Shown: piece after piece, positions 1-12,424 of the stretch
How the letters are laid out: each line of letters opens with the position of its first letter
How positions within the stretch are numbered: the stretch's first letter is position 1
Source: Orientallactaga sibirica
Lineage: Eukaryota > Chordata > Mammalia > Rodentia > Dipodidae
DNA length: 64,000 nt
Reading direction: 5' to 3'
Assembly: GCA_036365145.1 (NCBI GenBank)
Contig: JAEOAD010000001.1
Location: 100,227,501-100,291,500 of the forward strand
The notes under the pieces: model-generated
The model's database searches: none
Told to the model about the DNA's origin: nothing
The model's input: only the letters and a program-made list of their open reading frames with translations
Position numbers and translations under genes: made by a program

Positions 1-80
1 ATATTCTTAATTAAGGAAATACCCAACATATCCTGAATATGAAATTGCTGTGTTCAACATATATATTGTTTTGTGTTTGT

Positions 81-212
81 TTTTGAGGTAGGGTCTCACT
101 CTAGCCCAGGATTACCTGAAATTCACTTTGCAGTCCCAAGCTGGCCTGGGACTTACAGTGATTCTCTACCTCTGCCTCCCAAGAGGTGTGTGCCACTATG
201 CCCACTCTCTCT
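81..212 (-). mobile_element. B1-like SINE (7SL-derived)
   Basis: Read on the minus strand this is a diverged B1-like monomer. The plus strand shows the complementary landmarks in order: TGAGGTAGGGTCTCACTC, a diverged CCTGAAATTCACT, CTACCTCTGCCTCCC and a degenerate GTGTGCCACTATGCCC. Divergence and short indels indicate an old insertion. Confidence 0.8.
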
Positions 213-994
213 ATATATATGTTAAAATTTATTAATAACTACATATCTTCAAAGACTTCTCAACCACCCTTCAGTGACATGTGAGACCTATTTTTATTAT
301 ATCATTGCCAATCACTTGGAATTAAAAGACTATTTTTTTAACATTTATATATTTTGATACATGCACATTTTGCATCTTTTATTTTATTGTGAATTAAAAA
401 TATTTTATCATACTTTTTAATCATTTGTGTTTCCTTTGCTGTGAATATATGCTACTCTTTTTTGCATACTAGTCTATGTACTTGTCATTTTTGGAATTAT
501 CTTTATAAACATTGCAATCAATTACCAATCCTTTTATAAAGATGCTGTCCTTTGACTTTTGTCTTTAGTCTTTAATAGAGCCAGAATTTAATTCTGCATT
601 TACCTTTTGTTTCTTTATTTGTCTTACTGGCATTAAAGTTCCTCCTGCCATTTTCTAATGAATGAAATACCTGGCCCTTTAGGGGACACCTCAATTTCCA
701 TTCCCTCCTGGAAACCTAACTGGAGGCTGTACCTTTCTTTCATCACCTCCACTCTGGAACCCTAAATTACTTGATAATGAACTCATGGATACTTTTTTCC
801 TAACAAACATTGTAAAGTCAGACACTGGCAGAGACAACATAGTTAATTAAATAGATACATCGAGTCAGAATTACTACAATAGAGCATTTGCAGATTAAGA
901 TTGAACGCATATGATGTCACTACAAAAAGGAACATGGTTCCTACTTTGATAGATCTTTTAAGCTGGTGTTTTGTTTACCCAGTTTTCCTATAGG
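213..994. other. No gene seen; AT-rich DNA
   Basis: I see no recognisable repeat, exon or RNA gene here. The DNA is AT-rich and stops are frequent in all frames. Confidence 0.5.

Positions 995-1037
<43 letters not shown>
995..1037. repeat. (AT)n microsatellite
   Basis: An almost pure AT dinucleotide run of about 40 bases. Confidence 0.95.
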
Positions 1038-1040
<3 letters not shown>

Positions 1041-1098
1041 GTAAACCTCCTGATTTTTAATTATTGACAGCTAGTGCAGTTTTAAAAATATTGTGCGA

Positions 1099-1301
1099 TG
1101 AGCTGGAGAGATGGCTTAGTGGTTAGGACCTGCCAAGCCAAAGGACCTTGGTTGAATGCCTCAGTACCCTCATAAGCCAGATGCACAATGTGGTGCATGT
1201 ATCTGGAGTTTGTTTGCAGTGGCTGGAAGCCCTGGTGTGCCCATTCTCTCTCTCTCTCTCTCTCTCTGCCTCTTTCCTTCTCTCAAATAAATAAATTAAT
1301 T
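1099..1301 (+). mobile_element. B2-like SINE, family I, with exact target duplication
   Basis: A tRNA-like head (GAGCTGGAGAGATGGCTTAG) is followed by a TC-rich linker and an AAATAAATAAATT tail. A perfect 13-base target duplication, AAATATTGTGCGA, lies at 1086-1098 and 1302-1314. This marks an intact L1-mediated insertion. Confidence 0.95.
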
Positions 1302-1314
1302 AAATATTGTGCGA

Positions 1315-2075
1315 GTCAAAATAAAATCTCTTTAGCATATTTTTATTCTGAGTCTCAATCTCTATTGTTTCTGGTGATGCAACTCTTTATAAACATTACT
1401 TATTTCCTCAACTAAACCACAAGCCCTATGTGTACAATAACACTCCTTTAGTCACTGCCACTGAATCCATTGCAGAAAGAAAAGCATGAAAATGCACAAT
1501 GCATCTTGACTGAGTGCTGGGTTATAGGAGAATCCCTACTTATGAATTCACACATTCCTCTTCAAAGCTAAACAGTTGCATCGCAAGGGGGTTTCTGTGA
1601 GTGACTATGACTACACAGTCTGGTCATCTACCAAGCACTTGTCATTCTAGCCAAATTCATGTCCACAAAACTTGTCCATGCTGCCATTGCTCAGCTCTAT
1701 AATCTAAACAGCAACCTCACACTGCATTTTTATTCCCAGTGCTGATTGCCTCTTGTGTCTGGGGTAATGTTAAGCCCTCAGTTCAGTTCCCATGTAGCTT
1801 AATAAATTATGCAAAAATATGTCTTTTCTGGAGAAATTTATCCTAAAATTGTAATAAAACATTTGACCATAGGGTGGGTTTCCTCCAGGGGAACCTTGAG
1901 TGATCATCTCTGCCTTTGTGATGTCATGTCAATCTCCTCCTCAGCAAGTGCATACCATGTGTAGTGTGGGTCAAGGACACAGTCTCCTAGCCCAGATATT
2001 CTTGAAACACCATATGAGGCATTCTAGCTAGATGTAGTAGGTTGAATAGTGCATTTCAAAAAACTAAATCCATTC
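1315..2075. other. No gene seen; unique DNA
   Basis: AT-rich sequence with no repeat or coding signal that I recognise. Confidence 0.5.
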
Positions 2076-2192
2076 TTGTTTTTCCTGAGGGTCTAACTCT
2101 AGCCCAAGCTGACCTGGAACTTACTCTGTAGCCCCAGGGTGGCCTCAAGGTGATCTTTCTACTTTAGCATCCTGAGTCCTGAGATCAAGACT
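2076..2192 (-). mobile_element. B1-like SINE, diverged
   Basis: The plus strand shows CTAGCCCAAGCTGACCTGGA and AGGGTGGCCTCAAGGTGATC, the complement of B1. The 3' part is degraded. Confidence 0.75.
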
Positions 2193-2855
2193 ATATTTTC
2201 AGGGATCATTTCTATAGTTCCTGAGTGCTGAAAGTAAGGGTCTGTTACATGATGGCCTGGCCAGATCTATACTTTAAATACCACCATCTACTTAGTAAGA
2301 AAAGGAACTTTGTAGATGCCCTTAAGGGTTCTCAAAATGAGGTGATCATACTGAGTTATGAGATAGACAGAAGGAGATCAGATAAGGGTACACAGAATAA
2401 AAGGGAAAAAAGTGATGTGAAAACTCTGGCACTGTTCAAGTGATGTGACCACAAGCCAAAGTATGTAAAGTGACCAGATCCTAAAGTCAAGTCATTTATT
2501 TACTCCTTTTCTGAGGCCTCAAGGTCACATGAGGAGAATGACTTGTGGAAGCTTCATTTCCTTGTAAGGTGATATATAGTTCCATTTGTGGAGTTGGCAG
2601 TTCATATCTCACCATCTCTAACAAGCATCGGGATGAGAGGAAGAGCATGCATGTGACACTAAGCTGAATTAAAATACCTGCAGAGGAACAGAAGATGAAC
2701 TCAGTTCAAGCTGCAAATAACAAATTTGGAGAGTATGCTTTTCTAGTTATCTGCTTCTGGATATCTGCACAGATCTCTGGGGTCTTTTAGAATTTCTGCA
2801 CCACTGTTTCTGTGTGTCACTGTTGTAAAAATATTTGTGTGTGTAAATAGATACA
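2193..2855. other. No gene seen; unique DNA
   Basis: I see no recognisable feature. The 72-codon frame near 2225 has no homology that I can name. Confidence 0.45.
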
Positions 2856-2857
2856 TG

Positions 2858-3086
2858 TGGGGGCTGGAGAGATGGTTTCGTGGTTAAGGCATTTGCCTGT
2901 GAAACCTGAGAACACAGGTTAGACTCATTAGAACCCATGTAAGCCAGATGCACAAGGTGATACATGTGCACAAGTTCACACATGTATACAAGGTGGTACA
3001 AGCATCTGTAGTTTGATTGCAGTGGCCCTGGTGTGCCAACTCTCTCTCTCCCTCTCTCTCTTGATCTCTCTCTCATAAAAAAATTA
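2858..3086 (+). mobile_element. B2-like SINE, family I
   Basis: The head GGGGCTGGAGAGATGG is followed by the motif AAGCCAGATGCACAAGGTG, a CTCTCTCTCCC linker and a short A-rich tail. A small local expansion (CACATGTATACAAGGTGGTACA) repeats the TACATGTG core. Confidence 0.9.
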
Positions 3087-3089
3087 AAT

Positions 3090-3970
3090 GCATTTTGTGT
3101 TTACATGTATGGGTGGAGTCGGATGTCTTGGTGTGACTATGACTGTGGGTTATATATAAATGTCTGATAGTTTATTTGACAAAGATTGAGGTAAATTTCA
3201 ATTAGCCTAGCAATTACTAATCACTCTCATCATTGCTAAGTTCCTTGGAAAACATAAATCAGTGTATTTGATCCTATTTATAAGCAAACAGTAATACTTT
3301 CAGAAAGTCAATGTAGACCAAGGCCTGCCACAGAAATATACAACTTTACAGGAAATAAAACATACCACTCAGAAGCTTTATAAAGACTATGTATCAAATG
3401 TCACTGTAAACTATTATGAATAACATGAAAATATTATATTCTATAGTGGAGTGAGCTTCAAGAAACTTCCTAGGTAATTCTAATGAGCATCTGGAACTAA
3501 GAACCACCATGATGGCTAAATATCAAGGCAAGTGCAATCTTCTCTGGAAATTTGTAGCTTATGTCACTTGTCTGCAACTTTAATTTTATCACAATTCAGT
3601 AGAGAGGGAAATAGAGGGAACTTAACTGGTATAGCAAAGGGTTAGCCCTCCCCATTCCTGCCTGGAGAAAAGATAATCCAGTATAGGATGGAGTAAGTCT
3701 CCCTCCTAGATGACCCCATCTTTTATTTTAGTAAATAGAGCTTTCATTTCCTATGTAATCTGTATATTAACAAGCTGTAGCCTTGCATTAAAGTTCATGT
3801 AGAATCTTCATATCCACTGAATGTATGTGACAGACAGAAAGAGGACATATAGATGTAATAAAGTAAGCACTTTGTAAAAATTTAAATGTATTTTCTGAAG
3901 TATTCTTCTAGGGGAATAAAATAGTGGATGAATGGGAATAAGCAAAATTTTAGAACATCTAAAGCAAAGG
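3090..3970. other. No gene seen; unique DNA
   Basis: AT-rich sequence without recognisable repeats or exons. Confidence 0.45.
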
Positions 3971-3973
3971 TAT

Positions 3974-4305
3974 TGTAGCTAGCTTTGTGTTGCTGGCAGA
4001 AAACACCCAACCAAGAGCAGCTTGTGGGAGGAAAGGGCTTATTTTGGCTTATATACTTGAGGAGAAGCTCCATCATGGCAGGGGAAAGAATGACAAGTGT
4101 AGAAGCTAGACATCACCTCCAGGCCAACATTAGATGGACAACAGCTCCTGGAGAGTGTGTCAAACATGGGCAAGTAGAAGCTGACTATAAACCCATAAAC
4201 CTACCCCCAACAATACATCACCTCTGGGAGGCTTCAATTCCCAAATTGCCACCAGCTATTCAGAACACATCAGTTTATGTGGGACACCTGAGTCAAACCA
4301 CCACA
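3974..4305 (-). mobile_element. Solo MaLR-type LTR, antisense
   Basis: On the minus strand it begins TGTGGTGGTTTGACTCAGG and ends GCTAGCTACA, as in the LTRs of the larger elements at 23-28, 30-32 and 40-42 kb. Shared internal landmarks are a GAGCTTCTCCTCAAG-type block and a CAAGCTGCTCTTGGTTGGGTG-type block near the end. No internal region adjoins it, so it is a solo LTR left by LTR-LTR recombination. I could not settle the target duplication (an AAAGG pair is close but off-register). The 113-codon plus-strand frame across it is antisense LTR sequence, not a gene. Confidence 0.85.
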
Positions 4306-7300
4306 AAGGGTGTAGTCAGAATGTAACATTGGAGAAATTAGAAAATGGTATAGGACCCTGTACAACTCAGTCCCTGACTGCCTTATTAGCTACATTCTCT
4401 GTACAGTAGCTATCTTGACTCTGTAACTTGAGTGGATACCAGGTGCTTTAAGTCTTCTGAGTGTCTCAGTGGCATTTCTGAACTCTTGGCTTTCAGATCA
4501 CACTCTTGCAGAAAGTGTCTACATGTTGGAGGATTTGGACTATTCTTTAGCTTTATTAGGAAATAAGAAATACTAGACTTGAAAATACTTCTCAGTACAT
4601 ATACACAAAATACAGATTGGGAAGGCAGAGTCTGTGTATCTATATTATTTGCTAGCACTCAATATGGTATGGAGAGAACTAACCATAAAATATGTGAAAG
4701 CTTGTTATTTTCTAATACTTCCATTGACTAGATGAAACACCATTATCATAGCTTCCACATTGTGCTTGTAGACTTATTGGAATAGTGCAATTAGAATGGT
4801 GTAATGAATCTGCAATGTGTCAGGTTCACTAATTTGAGCTATATGTTCCAGGGTACCTATGCTTGTATATTACCTGTTAACTTATTACATGTATACTCAT
4901 AAAAATATAAACTTACACTGCCTATGGAATTTAGAGTGAAGTACTATTTATGTGCTATCAGAAAATGAATGTAGAAGAAATCCTATTGAAATAATGTAAG
5001 ACCTTTCAAGTCACCTATGACATCTTGATGTTGTGATATTCATCAATGCCAATTTCACTGCATGGAATCTTCTTCTCATCTCTAAATCTCAGACCAAACA
5101 ATATTATGGCCAAGTTTCCAGACTCTTTTGCAAGTCATCTTCATTAGAGAGTTTGGAAACTTATATCTGGAAAGAGGCCACTCAACACAGAACTTCCCAC
5201 ATTCCAGAGATAGTTACAGGAATCAGCTCTTTTCTTGAAAAATATCATTGTAACTTCTCTCTCGAATTCCAAATATGTATTTCAACTTTAACTATTTGTC
5301 TACTGTCTCTAGATTCATAACCAGCTGTAGAGGGAACAAACCAAGACCACCTTACCATTTCCTGAAATTGCATGTGACAAAACTGTTATAATAGATGCAT
5401 TTTATTACATCATTTCCAATGGTCCTATTTCTGAGAGAGCTTTGACTAATTTAGAAGTCAGAACTGGAAGTAGTTTCTGAGGTAAAGAAGTTAAGGATAA
5501 ATTCTCAGAATTGATTATGGGATATCTGGAAATGGTTCTTTGATATGATTAGACTTAAAGGCTTCAATTTAATCTGTTGCCATTGGGAAATAAAATACCA
5601 TTAGTCTGTGGCAAGTAGGGGCCAAAAAGCTAATTAAATCATCATCTGTTGACACTGATAATCAAATATCTATAGAAATGCTTACTACCAGAGAGTCCTT
5701 CAGTGAAAACAAGGTATATAGTGTAGTTCAGTTTGTTGCTTTTAAATTCATTGGAGATCTTGAAATGAAATTATGAGCCTAGGGCTTTAAATTCCCAGTT
5801 CAAGTACTGCTAAAGGGACTCAAAAGCTTTATGATTCCACTATGAGAAAATCTTATTACTTTTAGCTATAGAATTGAGAATTCTGGAAACAAAATTTAAA
5901 GGCTAAGCTTGCAGATGGATGAATAACAAAACCAATTACATATCCAACCTTTCAACCTTACGCCAAAGTTAGAACATTTATTAGGAAGGAATGAGACTCT
6001 GGAATTTAGAGTAGAGGTATAAGAAATACGTTAATGAGATGGAAATGTGCTTAGCCTCTGTAGAGTAGAAGCAGATCTTCCCCTTTTATTTAAATATGGT
6101 TGCCTGGAAATACTGTAATGGCTGTTATGAAGTAGAGGTATTTTAAAGAAATGGTTGCTGTTTCTATTATCTTTACAAATTGTCTCTCATTGCTTCAAAA
6201 CCTACGAGAACCAATGGTACATCGTGGCTATGAGGTATTTTGGGAAGGTACCAAACACACCATATGCTTTGCACTTTTTTTCAAATTTACAAATATTTCT
6301 AAAATCTTTGTATCAAAGTTAAGCAATATTTAAAGACACCAAAACAGGTAAACTGATTCCAAATACAGGTGGTTCCCATGTAACTATTGTTGTATTTTAT
6401 ATCATTTCAAATTTATGGGGATGAAGAATTTTACTCATATAATAGTTAGTCTTCATGTTCAATACATCTATAGGAGACATGCTACGCTCCATAACCAAAC
6501 ATGTTTGCTAACTGCCCACTGTAGGTTAATGTAAGTAAGTGCTCTGAGCAAGTTGATGTAAGAAAGGTCAGATTACACTGTGATCTTTGATAAGTGAGAT
6601 GTGTTATGTATTCTCAACCTAACTAATTTTTTCAATGCCATTTGCATCTTAGGGAATGTAAACCCACTGTACATTGAAGAACTTCTATATACACAAGTTT
6701 TATCTTTTGTGCAATACAGGTGCCTTTAAATTGTGTTATCTTGGTGTGAAGTAAATCACACTGTGGAATTACCACAGCTATCAGGGAGATCCAGCAGCCT
6801 CTTATCTGGCCAGTATTTTTAGTTATCTCTTACACACCATACTTTTTTTTCCTCCAAACATATCTGTGCAGATTGCTACCATCTTTCAAAAGGCTGCTTA
6901 TTGATAGAAATTCTACTTTCTGAAGCAACAATGTAAGATCCCCAGACTCTGGAGAAGAAGGAAAGTAAATGCCAGATTATAACTTGACTTCACTTAATAG
7001 AGCTAATCAAAAAGTGATCATTAGAGAAATGGTATCAAGATCACTTTCTGTAGGATATAGAACAACAGGAAAAGGAAAGAACACGTGGACAGTATGTAAC
7101 AGGAAGAGTCACCTTGAACATGCTTCTACTCAGAAGTTTGCACTTTTAGACAGCATGTTTCTAGGCAGACTTTGAAAAGTCAGACTTGTAACAATCACAT
7201 GTTTGACAATTACTCCGATTGTGCATATTTTACTTCAGCTCTTGCTCTTGAATCTAACCCTCTTACCACATTCCTCAAGGTGTTGCCCAAACCTAAGTCT

Positions 7301-7380
7301 TTAACAATTTAGGCTGCTCTAATTGTCACACATCTCAGCAGCTCATCCGATCCTGAACAACGGGCATGAAAGCTTTTGCT
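4306..7380. other. 3 kb without recognisable genes or repeats
   Basis: This is the longest stretch in the first third with no young SINE. It is AT-rich and stops are frequent. The frames of 95 codons (5033) and 68 codons (6969) show no domain or composition that I recognise. Confidence 0.5.
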
Positions 7381-7385
7381 GTCAG

Positions 7386-7672
7386 GGCTGGGGACTCGGC
7401 TCAGCAGTTCAATAGTTACTTTAGTTCCTTACAGAGTTTACCAGTCTGGGTTCAATTCCCCAGCACCCATGCAAAGCCAGACATAATTGAACACAATATG
7501 CCTAAAACAATGAAAGTGCATCCAGATAATTTAAGGCATGTGGGTCAGCTAGTCTAATGCTCCTTTTGCAGCCTGGCAGTTCCTTTGCCCTGGAAAGAGA
7601 CCCTGTCTCAAAGAAGGTGGAGCATAGAAACCTCAAATTTGTCCTCTGACCTCCACACACAAGCTGTGCCAG

Positions 7673-7673
<1 letters not shown>
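7386..7673 (+). mobile_element. B4-like composite SINE
   Basis: A tRNA-like head (GGGCTGGGGACTCGGCTCAG) is joined to a B1-like end (GAGACCCTGTCTCAAAGAAG) and then the typical TTTGTCCTCTGACCTCCAC block leading into a CA repeat. This order is that of rodent B4 elements. The middle is degraded. Confidence 0.8.

Positions 7674-7720
<47 letters not shown>
7674..7720. repeat. (CA)n microsatellite
   Basis: A pure CA run forming the tail of the adjacent B4-like SINE. Confidence 0.97.
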
Positions 7721-7722
<2 letters not shown>

Positions 7723-7885
7723 TTTTTATGAACAAAAAATCAGAGGAATTCCTAGCTGGGGAATATACATATAAAACTGACATTCTTCCTTATTCATAAT
7801 ATGACTAGAACTATAGTAGACTTTAATTATAACTATATGTATAATTAATGATTGCAATTATATAATACATATTCCTAACACAGTA

Positions 7886-8205
7886 GGAGTGGAGGGCACA
7901 GCCCAGGAATTACAGAAACTAACCCTTAGTCATTTATGCAGGAGTGGACAAGTGGCATATAGGAGCAGAGTCTGAGGGACAAGAAACTAACCCTTTGGGC
8001 CATTTATCCAAGAGTGGGCCAGCTGCTTGTAACAGCTGCTTTCCTGAGGGAAAGGAGAACAAACCTTTAGAGTTACACAAGAGTGCACTAGCTATAGTAG
8101 AGCCTAAAGAAAGGAAAACTAACCTTTGTAGTTACCCAGGAGTAGACTAGCTGAGTTTATAGCAGAGCCCAAGTAAAGGAAAGAAAACTGGACTATTAGA
8201 GTCAA
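7886..8205. repeat. Degenerate minisatellite, five units of about 55-70 bases
   Basis: Five successive blocks begin with RGAGTGSRC or a close variant at 7886, 7941, 8011, 8080 and 8139. Each then carries a variable CAGCTRG-like or TAGCTR-like core, a block close to AGAGYCTRAGGRAAAGRA, an AACTAACCYTT-like block and a TTAYCCA-like end. Unit lengths are about 55, 70, 69, 59 and 67 bases. Divergence between units is high, so the array is old. Confidence 0.75.
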
Positions 8206-8209
8206 ATAA

Positions 8210-8925
8210 ACCAAGGGTGAACCCACTGCATCTGCCACTGCCACTGTTCTGATGTTGTGCAGCTGTAGCTTCCACTCACAGGTATTATTTTGTATTATTA
8301 TTGAAGAGCCACAAAACAGTAATACATGAAGAAGTTGAGCACTGCACAAGCTGAGGATAATGTGCTTTTGATTTTGAGTGATCAAACATTTGTTAAAGGA
8401 AAGTATGTAGGGGTATTATATGTTGGAATCAGTTGATTCAGAAAACACACACACATACACACTTTGTTCACAAATAATACTTACATTGAGCCCATCAGTT
8501 GTCTTCAATATGTCTGCACTAGTTTTGTGGGCAATTTGTTACCGACTGTGTTGTCTTCAACACTATGGTTAACATTTCTCATGTGTGCATGCTTGTTTTG
8601 GGTCAAGAGTCAAATCATGCTACTGAGGAAATTGAGCAAACGGTATTGTCTAAGATCAACCAGTATGTCTAAACAATCTTTGTCAATATTGGTCATCTGC
8701 GCTGTTCAGGCCAAAGGTACACCAAGTCAGAGGAAAACTAGTTACTTTGCTTAAGTGGGTAGATTCCATGGTTGTAAGATAAATTTCAGAGCAAGTTACA
8801 AGTCAGGAATTTATTTTTTAAAAAAGGATCTCACAATAAAATTCTCAGTTAATTTTAAGATCCATAAAAATAATCATAACACTTTGCCATAGTTCATTCT
8901 CATATTTTATCCTTGACTTCTTAAA
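8210..8925. other. No gene seen
   Basis: Unique AT-rich DNA. A 96-codon frame at 8464 has no recognisable domain and lies in low-information sequence. Confidence 0.45.
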
Positions 8926-8928
8926 AAT

Positions 8929-9149
8929 CTTATTCACAAGCAGAGAGAAAGAGAAAGAAGAAAGACAGACAGACAGGCACACACACACACAGAGAATGGG
9001 TGCTTCAGGGCCTCTAGTCATTGCAAATGAACTCCAGACACATGTGCCACTTTGTGAGTCTGGCTTTATGTGGGTACCAGAGAATCATACTCAGGTTTTT
9101 AGAGTTTGTAGGCAAATGCCTTAATTGCTGAGTCATCTCTCCAACACCT
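8929..9149 (-). mobile_element. B2-like SINE, family I
   Basis: Antisense copy: a GA-rich linker, AGAATGGGTGCTTCAGGGCC, CAAATGAACTCCAGACACATG, and an end at GAGTCATCTCTCCAACACC, the complement of the tRNA-like head. Confidence 0.92.
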
Positions 9150-9370
9150 ATATTTCATTCTTACAGTTCATTCCCACATTTTGTTGTAATAGTTCATTCC
9201 CACATACATATATTATATATATGTATGTATGCATTATATATCATATACATACATGATCCTCCTATTTCTAGTTTACTCAGGACTTTTATCATGAAGGAAT
9301 GTTAGATTTTTAAAAAATAATTTTTCTTCAGAACTGTAAGATGATGAATTTGTATAAAACCAGAATGTTT

Positions 9371-9567
9371 GAGTTAGAGGGATGGCTTAGCAGTTAAAGC
9401 ATTTGTCTGCAAAGCCAAAGGACCCAGATTCAATTCTCCAGGACCCACATTAGCCAGACACACAAGGGGGCACACACGTCTGGAGTTCGTTTGCAGTGGC
9501 TAGAGGCCCTGGCACACCATTCTTTCTCTATCTTTCTCTGTCAAATAAATAAAAATATTTTTAAAAG
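9371..9567 (+). mobile_element. B2-like SINE, family I
   Basis: The head GTTAGAGGGATGGCTTAGCA, the core CTGGAGTTCGTTTGCAGTGG and the tail CAAATAAATAAAAAT are all present. An imperfect 13-base duplication (ACCAGAATGTTTG and ACCACTATGTTTG) flanks it. Confidence 0.92.
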
Positions 9568-9734
9568 ACCACTATGTTTGTGGAAATTTTTGTCAGGACT
9601 TATAGAAAAATAATAAAGATATGTAGTTCTCTACCGCTCCAAACAGCTTCTTTATTCTAGGCAAGGTACAATGTAGAAGAATGGACTACACATTGACTAT
9701 CCAGCATAAAACTGAAAGATAATAAATTTTGGAA

Positions 9735-9742
9735 TATATATA

Positions 9743-9780
<38 letters not shown>

Positions 9781-9800
9781 TGTGTATGTATGTATACATG
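9735..9800. repeat. (TG)n / (TATG)n microsatellite
   Basis: A TATATG start passes into a TG run and then interrupted TATG units. Confidence 0.93.
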
Positions 9801-9989
9801 AAATCTGATTTTAAATTTTAATAAGAAAAAAATCCATTCAATTTTATTAGTTAACTGTGTAAATGTAGGAGTTTCATTGTGATATTTTCATAAATACAAG
9901 TACTATGCTTTTATTGTATTCACTGTCTTTATTGCTCTTCTTTCCATTACCCTTCTAAAGCCCTAGGAACTTTTTTCATTTTTAGTTTT

Positions 9990-10375
9990 ATAACCTTGTT
10001 TCCCCCTTTTATCTTTCTCATATGAGTGAAAACATGTGATAATTTTTGTAATTGTGGCTTATTTCACTTAATATGATGATCTCCAGTTCATCTCATTTCC
10101 TGCAAATGACATAATAATTCATCCTTTCATAGGGTTGAGTAAAACTCATATATATATATATCCTACATCTACTTTATCCATTCATCAGTTGATGTGTATT
10201 TGAGGTGGCTCCATAATGTGATTATTGTGATTAATATTGAAATATACATGGGTATATCAGTAGAAATATCAGTAGAAAGTTGACTGATTCTTTGGGGTGT
10301 GCACCCAGACATTGTAGGGCTAGATCTTTTCATATTGAAGTGGTATTTTTATAGTTCTAGCAGCTGGGAACTCCA
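9990..10375 (-). mobile_element. Old L1 3' end fragment, antisense
   Basis: The plus strand reads CTGCAAATGACATAATAATT, CTTTATCCATTCATCAGTTG and GATTCTTTGGGGTGTGCACC-like wording. This is the complement of the widely shared mammalian L1 3' untranslated region. It is diverged and non-coding. Confidence 0.65.
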
Positions 10376-10639
10376 ACATCAAGTCACAGGTATCTGATGG
10401 ATGCCTTCATTCTACATGACAGAAGTCTTGAAGAGCAACAAGGTGAGTGGGCTGATTTTGCTTTTCACAAGATAATCACCTTCTATTAGAGGAGAGTCTT
10501 CATTAGCTAAGGATTCCCCATTAGGTGCCAACTTTCAACAGTATTGGGTTGGGGCTTATGTTCCCATATGAATTTTGGAGGAGACAAAAGCATTCAAAAT
10601 ACAATAGGATTTAACAAATACAAAATGTTAGAGAAGCTT

Positions 10640-10880
10640 ACAATGCAGTCTTCCAGTCACAAAATGGCCTGGATATCCATGACCTTGCAATGTCTGGTAC
10701 TACCTACCTATTATGAGGAAATGAGGCTGACATCAAAATAAAAGAAAGACTGATTGACATGGGGAGGGAGTATGATGGAGAGTGGATTTGTGAGGAGGAA
10801 ATGGGGGAGGGAAGGGAAATATCTTGGTTTACTGTCTATAAGTATGGAAAATGTCAATTAAGATGTTTTAAAAAGTTAGA
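10640..10880 (+). mobile_element. L1 3' end fragment
   Basis: A GACATCAAAATAAAAG block is followed by a purine-rich tract (GGGGAGGGAG, then GGGGGAGGGAAGGG) and an end close to TATGGAAAATGTCAATTAAG. This is the layout of a rodent L1 3' untranslated region. A similar end (ATTGTCAATAAAAAAG) closes the L1 piece at 25.4 kb. Confidence 0.6.
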
Positions 10881-10884
10881 GAAA

Positions 10885-11765
10885 TAAGAAAATAGTACCT
10901 AGACCTCAGAATGTGAACCCAGTCCTGATTATGATTTTATCCCAAGCTTGTATTCATTCAAATTGTTTCTAGTGGAGACTTACTATTATTCTATTTAAAT
11001 TTAAATTCAGTTTAAATCTTCTGTTGACCTTAGAGAAGCCTTTATGCAAGATCACTTCTGTACATAAGTTGGAAATGTAGGTCACTCTTTACTGTCTTTT
11101 TTTCAGGCCAGAGTGTGACCTATGTAATAAGCTGCAGAATCACAGGCGTGAATGAAGAGATGGGTTCTTACCTGGATCAATCCTATTGGACATGACAGTG
11201 GGGTGGCAGTGAAAGATTCTTCCGGGTTCCTGAGGTTGCTGATGTAATCATTCCCAGGCAGTATCCAATGTCTGGCACCTATGACCAGCAGTGACATTAT
11301 AATGTCTTTCACAGATATTTCCCAATGTAACCTCCAGCACGGTGGTGTGCTGGGGAGTATTTTCATGTTTGACTTGACTGTAATTCTAGTTCCAAAGATT
11401 TCTGTTTCCCCATCAATTCTTCAAATGACCAGTGTATTCCATCATAGAAACACACAATAAAACTACATATTTGGAATTATTTTCCAAATCTTTACCTTCT
11501 GATGACATAAAATTTCAGCTTCTAGTGTTAGATACAGACATTTCTTTCTCCCAGAATAATTTCCCTTAAAGTACTTAGAACAGGGCACATGAAATTATTG
11601 GTATTCAGAAAAGTTCTGAAAAAGTGATGGAGAAATAGACAATCTGAGTGCAAGAAGAAACAAATAATTTATGAACAAATGAAAATTTAAATGAATGAAT
11701 TATTTTAGTTAGAACTGTACAACATCTAGCCCAAGATCATATTTATATCTGTATCCCTGTTAGGT
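10885..11765. other. No gene seen
   Basis: Unique DNA; I recognise nothing. Confidence 0.45.
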
Positions 11766-11768
11766 ATC

Positions 11769-11784
11769 ATTCTATCTATCTATC

Positions 11785-11826
<42 letters not shown>

Positions 11827-11842
11827 GTACCTTTCTATCTAG
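11769..11842. repeat. (TCTA)n microsatellite
   Basis: Tetranucleotide TCTA units with one ATCATC interruption. Confidence 0.97.
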
Positions 11843-12109
11843 ACATGAATGTATACATTAAATAAAGTACAAAATATGGTCATTTCTTTGCCCTGAGGAC
11901 ATGACAATTATCATATTTTATTAATTATTAAAATGTGTGCATATACACATGATCAAAGAGACTTAAGAAGTGACATTTGTCCTTCAAAACAAAATAGCAT
12001 TAAGTAAAGGCTCATTTTTTTAAGAACATGTCTTATCAATTTAGTGTTTCAGAGGTGTAAAGAGCAAGCAGTGGCTGGTAGAAAAATTACATCGCTCTTC
12101 CTCCTTGTT

Positions 12110-12420
12110 TGTGTTGATGTGTGCATGAGTGTGTAGTACATGTGAAGTCAGAATACAATCTCAATGTGTCCCTTCTCTCTTTCCACCCTTTGTGAGACAG
12201 GATATCATTTGTTGTTTTATAGCTGCATTCCCCAGACTAGCTGGACCATGAACTTCAGGATTCTCCCAGCTCCACCTCCGAATGCCATAGACTCATTGAG
12301 ATCACAGACACTTGTGCTACTTTATATTCAGGTTTCATGTGGATGCTGGGGAGGATAAAATTTGGCAGGCAGGATTTAAGCAAGTGCCTGCAAATATGGA
12401 TCCATCTATATACATCTCAC
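12110..12420 (-). mobile_element. B4-like composite SINE, antisense, diverged
   Basis: The plus strand runs from a GTGTGCATGAGTGTG start through GAAGTCAGAATACAATCTCA, TTGTGAGACAGGATATCA, TAGCTGGACCATGAACTTCA and AAGCAAGTGCCTGCAAA. This is the usual order of an antisense B4-type element. Confidence 0.6.
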
Positions 12421-12424
12421 CAAG

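Noticed and set aside
1099..1200. tRNA genes at the SINE heads
   Set aside because: The tRNA-like heads are SINE promoters that lack a foldable, conserved tRNA body.
7941..8205. CRISPR-like array
   Set aside because: Units are degenerate along their whole length with no constant repeat and unique spacer pattern, and the genome is mammalian.
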